Assembly (NCBI RefSeq): GCF_000188015.2
Contig: NZ_AEUX02000006.1
Location: 468,261 to 532,260 of the forward strand
Reading direction: 5' to 3'
Source: Streptococcus ictaluri 707-05
GTDB taxonomy: Bacteria > Bacillota > Bacilli > Lactobacillales > Streptococcaceae
DNA: 64,000 nt
The notes beneath the pieces are model-generated. The model was not told the DNA's origin. It made no database searches and saw only the letters and a program-made list of their open reading frames with translations. This document shows positions 32,416-46,598 of this stretch, in pieces. The stretch's first letter is position 1, and each line of letters begins with the position of its first letter. The position numbers were made by a program, and so were the translations under genes.

Positions 32416-33545
32416 TTTATTAAATCCTCTGTTACCTCAGTTCCTTTTGCTACGACAATAGGAGTCATAGGACTTCCTTGGATAGTAACTCCAGGAGCAA
32501 TCGAAACTTGCTTGTCTATAATAGCATAGAAAATGCTAGCACCCTCACCAATAGTCGCTTTAGGGGACAAAATACTATGGCTAACACTGGCTCCTAAACC
32601 AATATAGCAATTGCGTGAAACAATAGAATGCTCTACCTTACCTTTGACTATACTGCCAGAAGCAAACTGGGCATTACTGACCTCAGAAGCCTGATCAAAA
32701 TAGGTCGCTTCTTCATTCTTAACTCGGGTATAGATCTTCTGATTAGCATATAAGAGCGAATAAAACTTTTGAGGATCCAGCATATCCATATTAGCATCAT
32801 AATAAGATTTAACCGAATGAATATTAGCTAAATAACCCGTATATTCAAAGCCCAGTGCCCCTTCATAAACAACTAAGTGTCTAAGCAAAAAACGTAGTTT
32901 AAGTGGTTTTTCTTTTTGGGCCTCTTTTTCCATTTCTTGGATTAGCCAAGAGGTGTTAACAATATAAATGTCTGCCGACATTTTTTCAAAATCCTTTGCT
33001 ATGACTTCTTCTCTGCTACCATAAACAGTGTCTCTTTCATCTATATCCAAAATACTATTAGATTGAGAAATCGATTGTACAGGCATACGTTTATAGACTA
33101 CTGTCATTTGGCGTTGATTGGCATTATGAAGATGAATCACTTGCTCTAAGTCAATATTACAAAGGATATCACAACTCATGTAGATGGTTTGGTCAGAGCC
33201 TGAACGCTTCAAATAGGTCAAAATTTGATCATAATAATCTTTATCAGTTTCTTTAGCATCATCTTTGGTCTTGTAAAACCCTAAAAAGTAATGACTTAAT
33301 AGACTATTGAATCCCCATTCCCGGCCTGAGCGAATATGATCAAAGACAGAGCGAATATTTTGACCACGAAAAATACCATAAATGCTTCGTACACCTGCAT
33401 TAGCTAGATTAGAGAGTTGAAAGTCAATCAAACGGTACTTACCATCAAAGGGCAAATTAGCTAATGGACGTGAATCTGTTAAACCTTTCATCTCTGAGTA
33501 ACCAATTGAGCTACCTAAGATGGCTGAATATTTGTCAATTTTCAT
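32412..33545 (-). CDS. glgD: GlgD, glucose-1-phosphate adenylyltransferase-like subunit
   Basis: GlgD is the non-catalytic or weakly catalytic paralogue of GlgC found in Firmicutes. It modulates the GlgC-GlgD heteromer that makes ADP-glucose. The 377 residues have a nucleotidyltransferase fold but an altered N-terminal loop ([29 protein letters not shown]) instead of the GGGxGxRL substrate loop, and a C-terminal left-handed beta-helix. It overlaps the end of glgC by 11 bases. Confidence 0.94.
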   Translation of the reverse strand: MKIDKYSAILGSSIGYSEMKGLTDSRPLANLPFDGKYRLIDFQLSNLANAGVRSIYGIFRGQNIRSVFDHIRSGREWGFNSLLSHYFLGFYKTKDDAKETDKDYYDQILTYLKRSGSDQTIYMSCDILCNIDLEQVIHLHNANQRQMTVVYKRMPVQSISQSNSILDIDERDTVYGSREEVIAKDFEKMSADIYIVNTSWLIQEMEKEAQKEKPLKLRFLLRHLVVYEGALGFEYTGYLANIHSVKSYYDANMDMLDPQKFYSLLYANQKIYTRVKNEEATYFDQASEVSNAQFASGSIVKGKVEHSIVSRNCYIGLGASVSHSILSPKATIGEGASIFYAIIDKQVSIAPGVTIQGSPMTPIVVAKGTEVTEDLIK

Positions 33546-34674
33546 TTGATACCCCCAAGACTTCGTTGTAACCGACTACTTGAACCTCATCACTACCATC
33601 AATGACTAGGCCATCTCCAATAACAGCCCCTTCCCCAATGATGGCACGAGTAATTTGAGCTCCTTCACCGATAATCGCTCCACTCATAATAAAGGAATCT
33701 TTAATGTGGGCTCCTTTTTTCACTTGAACATTTGTTGATAAAATAGAGTGTTCAACTTTACCTGAAACAAAGCTTCCATCTACTACTAATGAGTCCTTAA
33801 CCTGAGCATCCTGAGTGATAAAATTAGGCGGTGCAATATGATTTTTAGAATACATTTTCCAAGAACGGTCACGACTATGTAGAGCATTGTCTTCCCCAAT
33901 ATAAGCCATATTGGCTTCCCAAAGAGATTCGATGGTACCAACATCTTTCCAATAGCCATCAAAGTTATAGGTGTAAACGCGTTCTCCTGCTTTTAAATAG
34001 CTTGGAATAACATTTTTACCAAAATCTGACATGTCCAAGTTATTTTTTTCAGCATCAATCAACATGGTTCTTAGTCGTTTCCAGTTAAAAATATAAATCC
34101 CCATTGAAGCTTTGGTTGATTTAGGATTAGCTGGTTTTTCCTCAAATTGAACGATACGATCACTTGTGTCAGTGTTCATAATCCCAAAACGACTTGCTTC
34201 CTTTAATGGAACATCAATAACAGCTACCGTAAGACTTGCCATATTATCCTTGTGAGTTTGAAGCATGTCATCGTAATCCATTTTGTAGATATGATCTCCC
34301 GATAAAATCAACACATACTCAGGATTAATACTATCAATATAATCAATATTTTGATAGATAGCATGACTGGTTCCCTGAAACCAACGATTGCCTTCTGTAG
34401 CAGAATAAGGTTGTAAGATGGTTACACCCGAATTAATGCCATCAAGTCCCCATGAAGAGCCATTGCCAATATGATGGTTCAAAGCAAGTGGCTGATATTG
34501 TGTAATAACTCCGACATGATGAATCCCTGAATTGGCACAATTAGAAAGTGCAAAATCTATAATGCGGTAACGCCCACCAAATTGTACAGCTGGCTTAGCA
34601 ATATTTTGGGTTAATTTCCCTAATCGTGTACCTTGGCCACCTGCTAAAATCAAAGCTAACATTTCATCTTTCAT
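33535..34674 (-). CDS. glgC: Glucose-1-phosphate adenylyltransferase
   Basis: GlgC makes ADP-glucose from ATP and glucose-1-phosphate, the committed step of glycogen synthesis. The 379 residues include the pyrophosphorylase loop [16 protein letters not shown], the [10 protein letters not shown] signature, the [10 protein letters not shown] catalytic Asp region, and a C-terminal beta-helix of hexapeptide repeats ([20 protein letters not shown]). Confidence 0.96.
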   Translation of the reverse strand: MKDEMLALILAGGQGTRLGKLTQNIAKPAVQFGGRYRIIDFALSNCANSGIHHVGVITQYQPLALNHHIGNGSSWGLDGINSGVTILQPYSATEGNRWFQGTSHAIYQNIDYIDSINPEYVLILSGDHIYKMDYDDMLQTHKDNMASLTVAVIDVPLKEASRFGIMNTDTSDRIVQFEEKPANPKSTKASMGIYIFNWKRLRTMLIDAEKNNLDMSDFGKNVIPSYLKAGERVYTYNFDGYWKDVGTIESLWEANMAYIGEDNALHSRDRSWKMYSKNHIAPPNFITQDAQVKDSLVVDGSFVSGKVEHSILSTNVQVKKGAHIKDSFIMSGAIIGEGAQITRAIIGEGAVIGDGLVIDGSDEVQVVGYNEVLGVSNEN

Positions 34675-34754
34675 GCTGATATCCTTTCGTGACTGGCATC
34701 AAATTGCCACTTAAACAAACACTATATCGATTCCTTTATTGTTTCCTTAACTTA

Positions 34755-36638
34755 TTATTCGTTTTTAAAATCTCTTTTGACCTTCCAAATACTAGCTCCT
34801 AGTGCTGGTAAAGTCATTTGTAAGGTATTTTGATACTCCTTCCATTCTTCTTTTTGAGTAGAAGTAAGAGGATTATGCTCCTTCCAAACACCTCCAAATG
34901 TCTCTAACTCAGTATTGAAAATTTCTTCATAAATACCTGCTTTAGGAACTCCCACTTTAAAACCTTGTCTCTCAACAGGCGTCATATTGAAGACACAAAG
35001 TAAAATATCTCCTTTATCATTAACCCGGCAAAAAGATAGAACTGACTCTTCTTTATTATCAGCATCAATAATATCGATTCCTGCATAAGTCTCATCATTT
35101 TGCCAAAGCATATTGTGGTCTTTGTAAAATTGATTAAGGGTGGCTACAAAATGTGATAATCTCGCATTAAAATAGTGATTACTTTCTTGCCATTCTAACT
35201 GATCGTAGTATTTCCACTCTAAAGATTGACCAAACTCTGAACCCATGAAAAGTAACTTTTTGCCTGGGTGGCAGATTTGATAAGTCAGTAAATTTCTTAG
35301 GCCAGCAAATTGATTGTAGTCATCTCCCCACATCTTCTGTCGCATGCTTTTTTTACCATGAACAACTTCATCATGTGAAAATGGTAAAATATAATGTTCA
35401 TTGAAACAATATACAAAACTAAAGGTTAATAACTCAAAATGAAATTGTCTAAAATAGGGATCTTCTTGATAAAATCTTAAAATATCATTCATCCATCCCA
35501 TATTCCATTTGTAGTCAAAGCCCAGCCCTCCTTCTTCTATCGAAGCTGTAACTGGCGTTCCTGAACTCGATTCTTCAGCAATCATCATGACATCAGGATA
35601 TCTCTCTTTAATAATGCGATTGAGTTTTTGGAGAAAGCCTACCCCCTCCAGGTTCTGGTTACCACCATAAATATTGGGCTTCCAAGACCCTTGATCATAA
35701 TCCAAGTAAAGCATATTACTAACAGCATCAACACGAATCCCATCAATATGATAGGTTTCTAGCCAAAACATAGCACTGGAAATAAGGAAAGATTGGACTT
35801 GATTTTTTCCTAAGTCAAAATTGAGAGCACCCCATCCAAAATTCCTAGCTTTATCAGGATCTTGATATTCAAAAGTTGCTGTACCGTCATAGTAAGCTAA
35901 GGCATCATCATTTTGTGTAAAGTGTCCAGGTACCCAATCAATCAGAACACCAATATTATTAAGGTGGCAAGCTTCTACAAAGTCTTGAAAATCTTCTGGA
36001 TTACCAAAGGTTGATTCAAAGGCAAAATAGCCCATTAACTGATAACCCCAACTCATATCTAAAGGATGAGTCATCACTGGCATGAATTCAACATGTGTGT
36101 AATTCATCTCTTTTAAGTAAGGAATTAAATGCTCTTTCAAGCCCTTTAAGTCATAAGGATTACCCTCCTGATCTTTCTTCCATGAATTAGCATGTACTTC
36201 ATAAATGCTAACGGGCCGTTTTCTAAAGCCTAATTTTTTTCGTCGTCCCATCCAAAGGCCATCTTTCCATTTTCTAGGTTTTATCCTTTTAACGATGGCT
36301 CCTGTTCCTGGACGAGATTCAAACTGAAAAGCAAGAGGATCAATTTTTTCCACAACATGACCACCTTGACGCTTGACCAAATACTTATAGATATTGCCTT
36401 CTTGTGGCAATTCTGTGATGATTTCCCAGACACCAGCCTGATTTTTTTGCATAGCCAGTGGATTCTCATGCCAGCCTGTGAAATCACCAATTAAGCTAAC
36501 TGATTCGGAATTTGGAGCCCAAACTCTAAAAACATAAGCTTCTTTACCATCATGGACAAAGGGATGTACTCCTAAATAATGATATAATGAAACATTTTCA
36601 CCTGTTCCAAATGTGTACAATGCTAAATCATCAGTCAT
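34755..36638 (-). CDS. glgB: 1,4-alpha-glucan branching enzyme
   Basis: GlgB makes alpha-1,6 branches in glycogen (GH13). The 627 residues begin with a CBM48 domain (about residues 20-120, [21 protein letters not shown]). The GH13 motifs follow: the nucleophile Asp in [12 protein letters not shown], the acid/base Glu in [12 protein letters not shown], and [14 protein letters not shown]. It starts 127 bases after pulA, beyond the pulA terminator, with a TATAAT box about 45-50 bases upstream, so it may begin its own transcript. Confidence 0.96.
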   Translation of the reverse strand: MTDDLALYTFGTGENVSLYHYLGVHPFVHDGKEAYVFRVWAPNSESVSLIGDFTGWHENPLAMQKNQAGVWEIITELPQEGNIYKYLVKRQGGHVVEKIDPLAFQFESRPGTGAIVKRIKPRKWKDGLWMGRRKKLGFRKRPVSIYEVHANSWKKDQEGNPYDLKGLKEHLIPYLKEMNYTHVEFMPVMTHPLDMSWGYQLMGYFAFESTFGNPEDFQDFVEACHLNNIGVLIDWVPGHFTQNDDALAYYDGTATFEYQDPDKARNFGWGALNFDLGKNQVQSFLISSAMFWLETYHIDGIRVDAVSNMLYLDYDQGSWKPNIYGGNQNLEGVGFLQKLNRIIKERYPDVMMIAEESSSGTPVTASIEEGGLGFDYKWNMGWMNDILRFYQEDPYFRQFHFELLTFSFVYCFNEHYILPFSHDEVVHGKKSMRQKMWGDDYNQFAGLRNLLTYQICHPGKKLLFMGSEFGQSLEWKYYDQLEWQESNHYFNARLSHFVATLNQFYKDHNMLWQNDETYAGIDIIDADNKEESVLSFCRVNDKGDILLCVFNMTPVERQGFKVGVPKAGIYEEIFNTELETFGGVWKEHNPLTSTQKEEWKEYQNTLQMTLPALGASIWKVKRDFKNE

Positions 36639-36744
36639 CCTGTTACCCTCTTTGATTTTTCTATCTTATCTTAATTAGTAATTATAGGGAGCTGCTAACA
36701 ACTTAATGCTTCATCTAGCAAAAGAGTTGCTACCAATAAACAAA

Positions 36745-36770
36745 AATAGCCTGAGTAGTCTCAGGCTATT
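36745..36770 (-). terminator. Terminator overlapping the pulA stop codon
   Basis: On the minus strand an 11-bp perfect stem (AATAGCCTGAG / CTCAGGCTATT) with a four-base loop is followed by TTTT. The first arm includes the pulA stop. It partly separates pulA from glgBCDA. Confidence 0.8.
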
Positions 36771-39039
36771 GCGTGATGTCAAGGATCATGGCAGTCAAAT
36801 CGTCTATATTTGATGTATATCTTTGAAAGCGCTTATCATTTGTTTCAATTATAACATTCTTATCTGATGAAGGCAAGCGTTTGCTAAAATTCGTGAAAAT
36901 AATACGGTATTTTCTCTCATCATCTATGGTAAAGCTGATGTAACCAGTGTTTTTATCAGCTTTTTCTATATAGACATGCTGTCTAATTTTTTCAAAACTT
37001 GGATATGAAAAGATGGGTGTTTTAGTTTTCAAAAAGATTAATTTTTTCATAAAGGTAATGGTTTCTTTTTCCCAAGTGACCTTGCGCCAATCAATCTGGT
37101 TAACTTGATCTGGAGCATTGTAAGAGTTCATAGCCCTCTCTTTATCAGATTGCGTTAAACTACTATTATCCCCTGTTGGAAACAATTTTGTTCTTAAAAA
37201 TTCCTGTCCAATATGCATGAAACAAAGGCCCTGCATCATGATATTCATGGCAGAGGCTAACTGCACACGTTTGCGATGTTGCTCATCACTATCCTCAGGA
37301 TTTAAAGCCCAAAACAGATCATTAAGATTGTAATTATCATGTGCTTCAACATAATTAACAACTTGACTTGGACTAATATAATCTACTAACTCATCACTAG
37401 CTAGAATAGCTTTAGCCACAATATCTTCTGTGGCAGCACCTGAAGCAAAGCCTTGCTCAAATGCGCCATAGACTTCTGCCCCTTTAACCGCATTTCGTTG
37501 ATCATCATTGAAAAATCCGATTCCAGGCATTTGATTTGCATTTACTTTTTTGGCCTTTTGCTCAGGCGCTAGACCAACTCCCATATCCCATCCTTCACCA
37601 TATACCAAAATACGAGGATCAATTTTGTTAAGAGCCTGTCTGATAAGATTCATGGTTTCAATATCATGGAGCCCCATCAAATCAAATCGAAAACCGTCAA
37701 TATTATATTCATTAACCCAGTAAAGTATCGAATCAATCATATGCTTGCGATACATTTCTTTTTCACTAGCTGTTTCATTTCCACAACCTGAACCATTTTG
37801 AAAACGACCATCTGGTGTCATCCGATAGTAATAATCAGGAACTGTTCGTTGGAAAGCAGAGTCTCGAGAAGAAAAGGTATGATTATATACCACATCCATG
37901 ACGACATTCAATCCAGCATCGTGGTAGGCTTGAATAACCTCTTTCAGTTCTAAAATACGAGTAGCTGGCTCATGAGGGTTGCTAGAGTACGTAGCCGCTG
38001 GCACATTATAGTTCTCTGGATCATAACCCCAATTATAGGCATAGCTACCATCTTCTTGAAAAGTCTGATGGTGATCGAAAATAGGTTGAAGCTGAACATG
38101 AGTAATACCTAAGGACTTCACATAATCAAAACACGTCATATCCCCATAAGGGTTTCTGGTTCCAGTTTCTATTAGTCCTTTAAATTTCCCTCGATTCTCA
38201 CGACTAACTCCTGAAGTTTCTGATTTAGAAAAATCACGAACATGCATTTCATAGATCAGAGCTTGATTAGGATTGTCTAGTCTCCAAACAGCTTCTTCTC
38301 CTTGCTTAACCGAAAAACCTTCTGGTTTTAAGTGACTTGGGTCAATAACAATTGATCGTTTACCATTTGCTGTAGTAGCAATAGCATAGGGATCTCGACT
38401 ATCTCGGAAGGTTCGTTTGCGATAATAAACCCGATAACGATAAGCTTGATAATTATAATCACCCTCTAAAGCGATTTGCCAGACTCCCTGCGTATTTTGA
38501 GTATGGTCGTCAGGATTGTAGTTTGAGCCCCTCGTCATAGCAATCACTTGAGAGACACTTGACGTCTGATCTGTAGAGGCATACAAAATTAACTCCACTT
38601 TTTCAGCTGTTGGAGCCCATAGACGAAAAGTAGTCTGATTTTGCTGATAACTATACCCTAACCAGCCTTGAAAACCCCAGCGTCGGTCAAAAGCATGGCT
38701 TGAACGTCGACTATAAGAATGACTGGCAACTGCTGCTTGTCTTGAATAGTAGACAGTATCATCTCCATCCACTAGCCAAATCTCTGTCTTAGCAATACCA
38801 TAATCTCGTTCAATACGGTAATCAATGGTTTTGTGACGCCAATATTGATCTTTAACAATCACATAAGCATGGCTTAAAAAATAAGGAGCAGCATAGTTAA
38901 GATGAGCAACAGCCCCAAAACTGTCAAATCGGGAAAAATAAGCGTCTTTTCCTAATTTACCATCTTGCCATTGCCACAAACTCAAATCAAAATAATTTCC
39001 TGTGCGACTATGGTAATGTACGATAATAGCATTATCCAT
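36766..39039 (-). CDS. pulA: Type I pullulanase (intracellular debranching enzyme)
   Basis: Pullulanase cuts alpha-1,6 branches in glycogen or limit dextrins (GH13_14). The 757 residues have no signal peptide or LPxTG anchor, so this is the cytosolic type, not the large surface PulA. An N-terminal domain (about 1-130) precedes CBM48 and the catalytic barrel, with the type I signature YAYNWGYDPENYNVP, the nucleophile motif GFRFDLMGLHD, and the acid/base in ILVYGEGWDMG. It lies between dgkB and the glg genes, which fits glycogen turnover. Confidence 0.93.
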   Translation of the reverse strand: MDNAIIVHYHSRTGNYFDLSLWQWQDGKLGKDAYFSRFDSFGAVAHLNYAAPYFLSHAYVIVKDQYWRHKTIDYRIERDYGIAKTEIWLVDGDDTVYYSRQAAVASHSYSRRSSHAFDRRWGFQGWLGYSYQQNQTTFRLWAPTAEKVELILYASTDQTSSVSQVIAMTRGSNYNPDDHTQNTQGVWQIALEGDYNYQAYRYRVYYRKRTFRDSRDPYAIATTANGKRSIVIDPSHLKPEGFSVKQGEEAVWRLDNPNQALIYEMHVRDFSKSETSGVSRENRGKFKGLIETGTRNPYGDMTCFDYVKSLGITHVQLQPIFDHHQTFQEDGSYAYNWGYDPENYNVPAATYSSNPHEPATRILELKEVIQAYHDAGLNVVMDVVYNHTFSSRDSAFQRTVPDYYYRMTPDGRFQNGSGCGNETASEKEMYRKHMIDSILYWVNEYNIDGFRFDLMGLHDIETMNLIRQALNKIDPRILVYGEGWDMGVGLAPEQKAKKVNANQMPGIGFFNDDQRNAVKGAEVYGAFEQGFASGAATEDIVAKAILASDELVDYISPSQVVNYVEAHDNYNLNDLFWALNPEDSDEQHRKRVQLASAMNIMMQGLCFMHIGQEFLRTKLFPTGDNSSLTQSDKERAMNSYNAPDQVNQIDWRKVTWEKETITFMKKLIFLKTKTPIFSYPSFEKIRQHVYIEKADKNTGYISFTIDDERKYRIIFTNFSKRLPSSDKNVIIETNDKRFQRYTSNIDDLTAMILDITQ

Positions 39040-39047
39040 GGCTAAGC

Positions 39048-40070
39048 TTATTCCTCCATTTCCTGCTCTAAGTCTTCTACCTCATGTGCAAATTTTTTAA
39101 CAATTTCTTCTATTTCTAGCTCTTCTTGGTCTAAGACTAAGGCATCATCTGAAATCAAATCAGTATCCGCATAAAAGGTGATATGGTTTTTTAAATTTTC
39201 AAGCACAATCGGAGCATCACCTCCGTATTCACCATCTAAGTTAATCATCATGCGTTTGTCTGATTGAGGTTCAATGGTAATTTTACTGGTCTTGATATAT
39301 TCTACACGACGGTCGGTAACATGCTTTCCTCCATCCAAAACCAGTCTCAAGAGATGAACAATCTCAAAAAGATTTGCTGTCTTGATTAAAATCAAGGTAA
39401 ACATGCCGTCATCCAATTTGGCATCAGGGGCAATCATTTCAAAGCCACCGACTGAATTGGTAATAGCTGCAAAAATCATTGACACATTCCCTTCAAAAAC
39501 CCCTTTATCGTGGGTTATTTTAACAGGAACATTGCTAACACGCGGCAAAAGCTCTACTCCTTTAGCCAAATAAGCCAAATAACCAAACATGGTTTTTAAC
39601 TGGCTAGGAACACTATAAGTCAATTCTGTCAGACTGCCTGCAGCTGCAATATTAATAAAGTAAGTATCTTTCCTAGCACGACCAATATCCATTTGAATGG
39701 TTTGTTTTTTACCAATAAGCTTAGCCGCTGCTGTCGGATTTCCCCTTGGAATTTTTAAAGCTCTGGCAAAATCATTAGTTGTTCCAGTAGGAATAATAGC
39801 CATTTTAGGACGTTTTTTTAAGGAAGCAATACCATTAACCACTTCATTAATGGTTCCATCGCCTCCTGCAGCTACCAATAAATCAAAGCCTGCTTGAGCC
39901 GCTCGCTTAGCTTCATTAAAAGCAGAATTTTTATCTGGCTTTGTTTGAAAAGCGGATGTTTCATAGCCAAAACTTTCTAAAATTTCTAAAACCTCTGGAA
40001 CACTTTTTTTCATCATTTCCTGTCCAGAAGTTGGGTTGTAAATGAGACGTGCTCTCATTTGTTTTTTCAT
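39048..40070 (-). CDS. dgkB: Diacylglycerol kinase, soluble DgkB type
   Basis: DgkB phosphorylates diacylglycerol released by lipoteichoic acid synthesis, returning it to phosphatidic acid. The 340 residues have the DAG-kinase catalytic fold: LIYNPTSGQE at the N-terminus, the nucleotide-binding VAAGGDGTINEVVNGI (about residues 68-83) and PTGTTNDFARAL. The C-terminus is extended and acidic (VLDQEELEIEEIVKKFAHEVEDLEQEMEE in composition). It sits 13 bases after ligA and 8 before pulA, so the three are probably co-transcribed. Confidence 0.92.
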   Translation of the reverse strand: MKKQMRARLIYNPTSGQEMMKKSVPEVLEILESFGYETSAFQTKPDKNSAFNEAKRAAQAGFDLLVAAGGDGTINEVVNGIASLKKRPKMAIIPTGTTNDFARALKIPRGNPTAAAKLIGKKQTIQMDIGRARKDTYFINIAAAGSLTELTYSVPSQLKTMFGYLAYLAKGVELLPRVSNVPVKITHDKGVFEGNVSMIFAAITNSVGGFEMIAPDAKLDDGMFTLILIKTANLFEIVHLLRLVLDGGKHVTDRRVEYIKTSKITIEPQSDKRMMINLDGEYGGDAPIVLENLKNHITFYADTDLISDDALVLDQEELEIEEIVKKFAHEVEDLEQEMEE

Positions 40071-40083
40071 TTTATCACCTCAT

Positions 40084-42051
<1,968 letters not shown>

Positions 42052-42134
42052 TTATCACAAAAACCCTTAAATAAGCTAACTAGCTGCCGCTTCCATCGAA
42101 AAAAAGCCTACCTGATAGAGTAGACCCTGTTGTT

Positions 42135-42641
42135 TTATTGACTAAGATTAATTCGCTTGGATAATTTATCAATAATAACGGAGCCGATAAGTAAGGAAGC
42201 TAGCTCACCAACTGCTGTAGTCATCCAAGTTAGGAAAAAAGGTGCTCCAAAGAAATACAGTTCAATAGCGACTGTTACCATTGAAATTGAAAAAAAGATG
42301 GAAAAATACAGAAAAGCTTTATTAAATAGGCTATTTAAAAGATAGACAGTTTTATATTTTTCAAATAATAAGACACCTAAGGTTACAAAAAGAAGGGTAG
42401 AGCCTCCACCAACAAAAACGTCTATCAAACCAAAACTGTAAAAATTACTAATCATACAACCAATGGTAACAGCAATGATATACTTTTTATGATAAAAGGC
42501 TAAAAAGTTCATCATCTCTGAAACCCTAAATTGATACATGCCATAAGAAATAGCATTTAAGGGCGGTGTAATCGTTAGTACCACATATAAAGCAGCAACT
42601 AAAGCAATATGAACATGGTCACGGACAGTTAAGGTTTTCAT
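42135..42641 (-). CDS. queT: Queuosine precursor transporter QueT
   Basis: QueT is the substrate-binding membrane (S) component of an ECF transporter for preQ1 or related queuosine precursors. The start at 42641 gives 168 residues (MKTLTVRDHVHIALVAALYV). A longer frame to 42749 would read through the riboswitch and is rejected. Five to six hydrophobic helices are visible. The upstream preQ1-II riboswitch strongly supports the substrate. The riboswitch contains the ribosome binding site (AAAGGAGA). Confidence 0.93.
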   Translation of the reverse strand: MKTLTVRDHVHIALVAALYVVLTITPPLNAISYGMYQFRVSEMMNFLAFYHKKYIIAVTIGCMISNFYSFGLIDVFVGGGSTLLFVTLGVLLFEKYKTVYLLNSLFNKAFLYFSIFFSISMVTVAIELYFFGAPFFLTWMTTAVGELASLLIGSVIIDKLSKRINLSQ

Positions 42642-42648
42642 TGGTATC

Positions 42649-42710
42649 TCTCCTTTGGTGTCATTTTTTACGCGTATAATATGCTTGGTGAAAGGAACTA
42701 AGCACCAAGG
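42649..42710 (-). promoter_or_regulatory. preQ1-II riboswitch (COG4708 RNA motif)
   Basis: The minus strand upstream of queT reads CTTGGTGCTTAG, then CACCAAGCATATTA, then CACCAAAGGAGA. These are the conserved segments of the preQ1-II aptamer: a P2 stem CTTGGTG/CACCAAG and the 3' strand that overlaps the Shine-Dalgarno. PreQ1 binding would hide the ribosome binding site and reduce QueT translation. The stretch between P2 and the 3' strand (ACGCGTAAAAAATGA) shows no clear P4 hairpin. Confidence 0.92.
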
Positions 42711-42787
42711 ATTGCTAGGCAACTTCTTCATTCTAGCACAATTTGTCAAAATTTCAAGTCTCTTTTTTCTTCTGTAAATTAGAAAAA

Positions 42788-42837
42788 GACAAGTAAGTCT
42801 TATCTGCTTTTCCTTGCAGACAGCTTACTTGTCTTTT
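42788..42837 (-). terminator. Intrinsic terminator of the spnA-like gene
   Basis: GACAAGTAAG (42788-42797) and CTTACTTGTC (42824-42833) form a 10-bp stem. The T-run is strongest on the plus side, and A residues precede the stem, so it can also act on the minus strand (TTTTTC). It lies 59 bases past the spnA-like stop. Confidence 0.65.
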
Positions 42838-43911
42838 CATTTTTGCCTACTAATGACCATCATGAACCCGTTTGAAGTTAATGATAGTTACCTAATTAGT
42901 CTAACTCTTTACGTTTAGACAATACACCGAAAACTGATAGAAGCGTAGCCATTCCAAATAGATTCATCACGAAAGCAGATTTTTCACCTGTTTTAGGAAG
43001 CGCTCTTGAAGATGTCGCAGCTACTACAGTTGCTTTTTTAGTAGAAAGTTGTTGAGGCATATTTCCTTTAGCAGCTTCTTTAGGACCATTAATCACCTTA
43101 TCATCTTTGATAGTAGTATCTTTAGCAAATGACAATTGAACAAGCAATGGATCATGGTCAGAAGCACGACCATGAGCTTCCATAAATGGTGAGTTGACAT
43201 GAATCATATCAAATTCATAACGTCCTAAAAGGTTGTTAGACACTAAAAGATTATCAAGTGTTTGGTTATTACCTTGGTAGAAATATGAATAACGATCTGA
43301 AAGCTCATGACGACTGACTAAGTTAGCCATGTTACCTTCTTCAATCAAAGCAATAGTCTTTGTAAATTCAAAGTCATTAAAGTCACCTAACATTTTAGCA
43401 AGTACATGACGTCTTTCTTCTGATTTGAATGTCACAGGCTGTATGCGTCCGTAAAGAGCGTTATCTCCACGTTTTGAGTTCAAATGGTTAGCAATGACAA
43501 CTACCTTATTTCCTTGGAAGATAAATTCAGCTGCTAATGATTTTCTGACATCTTTCCATGCAGCATTAGTTGGAGCAATACGACCAAGGCTCATATTAAG
43601 CTCACCATTTTCCCATGCTACCGCATCATTTGCGCCACCTCTTGGTTTATCTGATAGACTGACACGTGATGGTTGGTAAAGGAAACCTGTACGAATATTA
43701 CCACCTGGCTGGCCACCATCCACATTATTTTCTGGAGCAATATCAACATACACATAAGTTGGTCCGCCAAGAGCTTTAATCGCATCAATGAGACGTTGTG
43801 CACTTTGACTTGCATCTGTTGTGCCATCATCTTTTGGTCCATTATTATCTTGAACTTCAATTAATCCAATAATGTCTGGTGAATTCAAGTCATGGATGAA
43901 GGAATTCGCAA

Positions 43912-43924
43912 TTCGTTTTACTTT
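43912..43924. repeat. 13-bp direct repeat flanking the IS30-family element (left)
   Basis: TTCGTTTTACTTT is repeated exactly at 45089-45101. Removing the IS plus one copy restores the spnA reading frame as KVKR-IANSF, so this is a target duplication. Confidence 0.85.
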
Positions 43925-45088
<1,164 letters not shown>

Positions 45089-46598
45089 TTCGTTTTACTT
45101 TTTCATCTTTAGTTGATTTTTTATCAGCTGAGAAGTTTTCAATATTGTAAGAAGCAATGCTCAACTTATTGAAATCTTTAACAATATGTGTTTTTTCAGG
45201 CTGTAATTGTCCATCTTGGAATTTTGGTAACTTGGTATCATCAACAAAAACCTTATAATTTCCAAAGCTATAGGATACAGGTCCAGCAAGTCTACCAGTA
45301 AAATAATCTCCAGCTTTTATCGTTTGTTTACCTTTTTTAAATAGAATTGGAATGATATCTGTATTGTAAACACTTGGTTGTAATAAGACTCCACCAGAAT
45401 TGGTTAAAGTACGATTTGAAGTGCCTGGCAGAACATAGATTTCACTATGCTTCATCGGTCCAACAGCTTTAGCATTATCAACCGCCACTAACATTCCTTC
45501 CATTGACTCCCAGAAATCAATAGCATCTTCTTGAGGGTCAAAAAGCGATAAGCCATTGTTATCAATGATATCTTTTGGAGCTAAACGATCTTTACCTAGC
45601 ACAAGTGCGCTGGAACAGCGGCTTGACCAGTTTTCGTGATTTTATTTGCTTTAATCTGTGTGATTGTAAGATCAGTTTGTTTTCTTTCCTCATAACCTTT
45701 ACCAAAGAACTCTTCAACTGTTCCTGTAATGGTTAAAACGTCTCCTACTTTAACATTGAAATTCTTAGCAAAAATACGAATACCATCTGATGTGACTAGG
45801 TTATTATCAGCTTTCAAATCTTGAACGTAAAAATGAATCTTGTCATCAAGGTAAGTCACAACCACTTCTTTTACAGTAACAGATTGATTAACTAGCGGAG
45901 AAACGTGTCCTTCTCCTTGGATTTGACCGATTTTGACGACTTGATTTTCCGGTGTCACTTCTTCTTTTCGAACCGCTTGCTTGACAATTTCAAATTGTTC
46001 CAAGCTAAATGGTTTAAGTTGACGTTTGCCTTCAAACATTGAATGGATAGCTGTTAAGTTAATAAAATCACCTTCATTGACTTTGGTCATCAAATCAGAG
46101 GTTTTAATTCCTGTGCGATTATCCAATCGAACGGCCACGTGATTGCCAGAAGCATCGGTGACTTTAAAAGAAGAGGTTTCATATTGTTCAGACTTAATTT
46201 TACCAACTGTTACATTAGAAAGCTTGACTAAAGTAGCTTGTTTTGTATTCTCAAGTTCTGGGATAGTTGTTTCTACTACTGGTGCTGCGACGTCGCCTGA
46301 GATTTTTTTAGAGGCTGTAATGTCCTTAAGCTGAAGCTCACCCTTATACTGTGTTAAAGTTCCTGTAAGCTCAACCACATCACCCATTTTAAAGCCAAGG
46401 TCTTTTTTATTAGGGTAAATGTAAAGTCCTGAACCGCTATTATCTTGGATATAAAATCCTTTTCCACCCCAACCGTCTACAGGACTAATGATTTTGCCAT
46501 AGACTGTGTAAGCTTGTTTTTCTGGACTTTTTCTAACTTCCTCAATTGGTTGAAAAGGCAACACTTTTCTGTACAACATTTATAAAGTGCTTTTTTCT

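Noticed and set aside
42642..42749. N-terminal extension of QueT
   Set aside because: The added codons overlap the preQ1-II riboswitch; the ribosome binding site points to 42641.
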